Shown here piece by piece: positions 33,750 through 36,036 of a stretch of DNA of 36,036 nucleotides. Numbering within the stretch: the stretch's first letter is position 1; each line of letters starts with the position of its first letter. The notes under the pieces were generated by a model, which saw nothing but the letters and a program-made list of their open reading frames with translations, did no database searches and was not told the origin of the DNA. The translations under genes were made by a program, and so were the position numbers. The DNA is from JAVVFH01 sp032250585 (lineage in GTDB: Bacteria; Pseudomonadota; Gammaproteobacteria; Xanthomonadales; SZUA-36), in NCBI GenBank assembly GCA_032250585.1, contig JAVVFH010000006.1:1-36036 (forward strand). The letters run 5' to 3'.

Positions 33750-34232
33750 CTAATTGTTCTCCCGAATATTGTCCGCAGCCGCAGAAATGGCTTCGAAAAT
33801 GTTTTTATAGCCGGTGCAGCGGCACAGATTACCCTGGATGCCCTTGCGGATTTCCGCCGGCCCGGGTTGCGGATTGTTCTCCAGCAAGTGAACCGCCGAC
33901 ATCAACATCCCAGGGGTACAAAAGCCACATTGCAAGCCATGATGCTCGGAAAAAGCCGTTTGCAGCGGATGCAGCTCGCCATCCTGCTCGAGGCCTTCGA
34001 CCGTCCGCAGTTCACCGCCGTCGGCCTGCACGGCCAGTACGGTGCAGGATTTGACCGGTTCGCCGTTCAGCAAAATGGTGCAGGCGCCGCAGTAGCTCGT
34101 GTCACAGCCGATGTGCGTGCCGGTCAGCTGCAGCTCTTCGCGCAGCAACTGCACCAGCAGCAGGCGCGGTTCCACCTCGCACTCGTGTATGGTGCCGTTG
34201 ACCGTTACGGTAATTTTGATTTTGCTGCTCAT
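33750..34232 (-). CDS. Molybdenum hydroxylase small [2Fe-2S] subunit (CoxS-like)
   Basis: A 160-residue protein with two [2Fe-2S] clusters: a plant-type ferredoxin domain ('GCDTSYCGACTILLNGEPVKSC') and a helical domain ('QCGFCTPGML' and 'CRCTGYKNI'). It carries electrons from the Mo site to FAD. I start at ATG 34232 (MSSKIKITVTVNG), 1 bp after the FAD-subunit stop; the frame is open 12 codons further but that part overlaps the neighbour and is not conserved. Confidence 0.93.
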   Translation of the reverse strand: MSSKIKITVTVNGTIHECEVEPRLLLVQLLREELQLTGTHIGCDTSYCGACTILLNGEPVKSCTVLAVQADGGELRTVEGLEQDGELHPLQTAFSEHHGLQCGFCTPGMLMSAVHLLENNPQPGPAEIRKGIQGNLCRCTGYKNIFEAISAAADNIRENN

Positions 34233-34233
34233 A

Positions 34234-35127
34234 TCAGTAGTACTCGTGACTGTTTTTGACCGTTTCACCGTTGGCGCGGCGTTCGGCGATGCCGATGGCG
34301 CGACGTACCATTGTAGCGATCAGTTGGCGTTTGAACGCAGCCGTGCCGCGTCCGTCGTCAAAGGGACTCGCAGACTCGACCGCGGCCTCGGCGGCCCGGC
34401 CAATGCGCTCGGGCGTGAGGGCGCCGCCTTTCAATGCGGCTTCGGCTTCTGCGCAACGAACCGGCGTCGGACCTGAAGATCCCAGAGCGATGCGCACTTT
34501 GCGGACTTCGCCGCCGGACAGGTCCAACTGCACGGCGGCGGTGGTCGTCGGGAAGGCCGGAGCACAGCGCTTGAAGGCGCAGTAAGCCCCGCCGCTACCG
34601 GTAGCGGGCAGTTCAAAGCGTATTCCGGTTACCAGTTCACCAGGCTGCAGCACCGTTTGGTAAAGGTCTTCTACGAAACCGTTGATGTCCAGAGTACGCG
34701 CACCGTTCGGACCCTGAGTCTGGACCTTGGCGTCCAGTGCGTGCAGAAGCACCGGCCAATCACAGCTCGGGTCGCCAGAAGCCACCGAACCGCCGATCGT
34801 GCCACGGCTGCGGACCTGGTTGTCGGCGATGCCGGCGGCGCAATCGGCAATGATCGGCACGCGCTGCGCCAGCGCACAATAGACCAGCTGTTTATGCGTG
34901 GTCAGTGCACCGATGCTGGCGCCGGCGTCATTTGTTTCGATCTCGTTCAGTCCGGGGATGCGACCGATATCCACCAGGTCTGTCGGTTCGTCAAAACGCA
35001 GTTTCAGCAGCGGCAACATGGACTGGCCGCCGGCCAGCACACGAGCGCCGTCGCCGATTTGACCCAGCAGGTCGATAGCCTGTTCGACCGAAGCGGCACG
35101 GTGGTAATTGAAGGGAGCAGGATACAT
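34234..35127 (-). CDS. Molybdenum hydroxylase FAD subunit (CoxM-like)
   Basis: A 297-residue FAD-binding subunit. 'VLAGGQSMLPLLKLR' near residue 36 and 'TIGGSVASGDPSCDWP' near residue 110 are the two flavin-binding motifs of the family; the C-terminal CoxM-type domain follows ('VRKVRIALGSSGPTPVRCAEAEAAL'). It is first in the hydroxylase operon, downstream of a candidate operator at 35172-35188 and the MarR-like gene. Confidence 0.92.
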   Translation of the reverse strand: MYPAPFNYHRAASVEQAIDLLGQIGDGARVLAGGQSMLPLLKLRFDEPTDLVDIGRIPGLNEIETNDAGASIGALTTHKQLVYCALAQRVPIIADCAAGIADNQVRSRGTIGGSVASGDPSCDWPVLLHALDAKVQTQGPNGARTLDINGFVEDLYQTVLQPGELVTGIRFELPATGSGGAYCAFKRCAPAFPTTTAAVQLDLSGGEVRKVRIALGSSGPTPVRCAEAEAALKGGALTPERIGRAAEAAVESASPFDDGRGTAAFKRQLIATMVRRAIGIAERRANGETVKNSHEYY

Positions 35128-35171
35128 GGGCGGTTTCCGGTCAAGAGAGAACGGTGGTTAAGAGTTTTAAC

Positions 35172-35188
35172 ATTAAATAGCACTTAAT
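35172..35188. promoter_or_regulatory. Candidate operator upstream of hydroxylase operon
   Basis: ATTAA-N7-TTAAT forms a 17-bp palindrome within a short AT-rich stretch (35160-35212), the only such stretch between the MarR-like gene and the FAD-subunit gene. The size fits a MarR dimer. On the minus strand a TTTTAC box lies 16 bp before a TATTTA box, so the palindrome would overlap the -10. Inference only. Confidence 0.4.
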
Positions 35189-35282
35189 AACACAGGTAAA
35201 ATACCACATGGGCAGGGCGCTGCAAACGCCAATTGCGTTTCCCGGGGCGCGGACCCGGGCGCATGCGCGCCCCGAGATCGGC

Positions 35283-35810
35283 TCAGGACATGGCGCGGTG
35301 CGTGGCGGCGATGCACGATGCCTGGTCGTAGATGCCCGAAAGCAGGTTCAGGATGCGCGCGATGTCCCCCAGTTTCGTATCGGTGGAGGTAGACTGGGTC
35401 AGTGAAATCAGCAACTCACGGCGGAACTCGGCAAAGCTGTCGGTGACCTCGCAACCCAGTTCGGTAACCACGTAGGTGACGCCTTTTTTGCTGTCGTTAC
35501 CGCCCGCCTTTTCGATCACGCCGGCATTGACCAGTTTGCGGATTCCGTATTGCAGGTTGGACAGGTCGTCGCGGTTTAGCAGACGGCCGATCTCCGAGAT
35601 GCTTTTCGGCCGGTCGTGCATGCGCACCACGTGCAGCACGGATGTATCGGCTCCGGAAAGCGAGGCATCGAGGCAACACGCCATGCAGTCGGAGCGCCAG
35701 CGATCGAAGGCCGCCGAGACGCGCAGGATCGAAAATTCGAGTTCGGTCAGACCGACCTCGTAGTCGTCGCGCGCCAGGTGCCACTTCTTGTCCAGCACGG
35801 TTTTCGTCAT
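35283..35810 (-). CDS. MarR-like winged-helix regulator
   Basis: A 175-residue regulator with a winged helix at about residues 55-125 ('DTSVLHVVRMHDRPKSISEIGRLLNRDDLSNLQYGIRKLVNAGVIEKAG', then the wing 'KKGVTYVVTELG'). It belongs to the MarR-type group in which the core is preceded by 'AFDRW'. A Cys-rich spot ('CMACC', residues 42-46) lies just before the domain and could sense redox or metal. ATG 35810 has a GAGG ribosome site 5 nt upstream; ATG 35840 and 35870 are open but poorly led. It lies 155 bp upstream of the molybdenum hydroxylase operon on the same strand and probably controls it. Confidence 0.78.
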   Translation of the reverse strand: MTKTVLDKKWHLARDDYEVGLTELEFSILRVSAAFDRWRSDCMACCLDASLSGADTSVLHVVRMHDRPKSISEIGRLLNRDDLSNLQYGIRKLVNAGVIEKAGGNDSKKGVTYVVTELGCEVTDSFAEFRRELLISLTQSTSTDTKLGDIARILNLLSGIYDQASCIAATHRAMS

Positions 35811-35943
35811 CACAACCTCGTTACAGCTTATGTCATTCATCTTACGTGAAAATGCGGGCGATCGCCGCAATCGATCTCTCCATTTTATCTGATTACGTAT
35901 ATGGCTCAGCCGTCGTTACAGGGGCAGCGACGCGGCCATCGAC

Positions 35944-36036
35944 TGGCGGGAGGTGTGTTCGCAGGCGTTCGCTTGCCGCTCGCTTTGGCGAGCGGTTCGC
36001 TGCAGTGCGCGGAGCGGCCGGCGGGCGCGCAACTCG
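35944..36036. mobile_element. Second copy of the MITE-like repeat, cut by the window edge
   Basis: From 35954 to the end the sequence matches 7899-7981 with only a handful of differences, including the 'TGTGTTCGCAGGCGTTCGCT' start and the internal hairpin (the loop-side base differs). The outer end of the left inverted repeat is diverged. The right half lies outside the window. Confidence 0.75.

Noticed and set aside
30731..35127. Aerobic carbon-monoxide dehydrogenase
   Set aside because: Neither the form I AYRCSFR nor the form II AYRGAGR loop is present in the large subunit.

Overview
The window is a GC-rich bacterial chromosome segment. Its most likely source is an aerobic or facultative gammaproteobacterium, for these reasons: two large TonB-dependent receptors, Shine-Dalgarno-led genes with frequent 1-4 nt overlaps, REP-like palindromes of the 'GCGGCTTCAGCCGC' kind familiar from Pseudomonas-like genomes, and TetR/MarR-type regulators. 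This is inference; there is no rRNA or tRNA to anchor it. I see no phage genes, transposase or CRISPR array. The only mobile-looking DNA is a short MITE-like inverted-repeat element (7883-8074) with a second, cut copy at the right edge.

Layout. (a) 1-350: 3' end of a sulfotransferase, closed by a REP cluster. (b) 372-3359 (-): TonB-dependent receptor 1 behind a secreted Rid/YjgF-family protein. (c) 3739-10899: mostly amino-acid and peptide catabolism, with an exported metallo-beta-lactamase-fold hydrolase, a class I aminotransferase, an NmrA-like oxidoreductase, a short serine/threonine dehydratase and two exported amidohydrolases. (d) 11059-15129 (+): tryptophanase, class V PLP enzyme and APC amino-acid permease. 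(e) 21536-15193 (-): CDGSH-bicupin protein, kynureninase-like class V PLP enzyme, TonB-dependent receptor 2, a strong terminator, then an aromatic-amino-acid-decarboxylase-like enzyme. A divergent TetR regulator sits at 21639. (f) 24451-22330 (-): a PrnB/indoleamine-dioxygenase-superfamily protein and an EamA transporter. (g) 24702-30734 (+): a three-subunit DMSO-reductase-family molybdo/tungsto-enzyme without a Tat signal, followed by two coupled paralogous MBL-fold hydrolases. (h) 35810-30731 (-): a MarR-like regulator and a CoxM-CoxS-CoxG-CoxL type molybdenum hydroxylase operon with a non-CO active-site loop.

How it may work together. Six PLP enzymes, an amino-acid permease, peptide-type amidohydrolases and two TonB receptors point to uptake and breakdown of amino acids, with several signs of an aromatic (tryptophan/indole) focus: a lyase with tryptophanase specificity residues, an aromatic decarboxylase-like protein, a PrnB-like (tryptophan-binding haem fold) protein and a kynureninase-like protein. 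The two unrelated molybdenum enzyme operons on the right could oxidise downstream aromatic or CoA-bound products. The most interesting candidate for an undescribed system is the 19256-24451 block (PrnB-like protein, exporter, TetR, CDGSH-bicupin fusion, kynureninase-like enzyme), possibly with TonB receptor 2. That pathway link is inference from gene content, not shown by the sequence.
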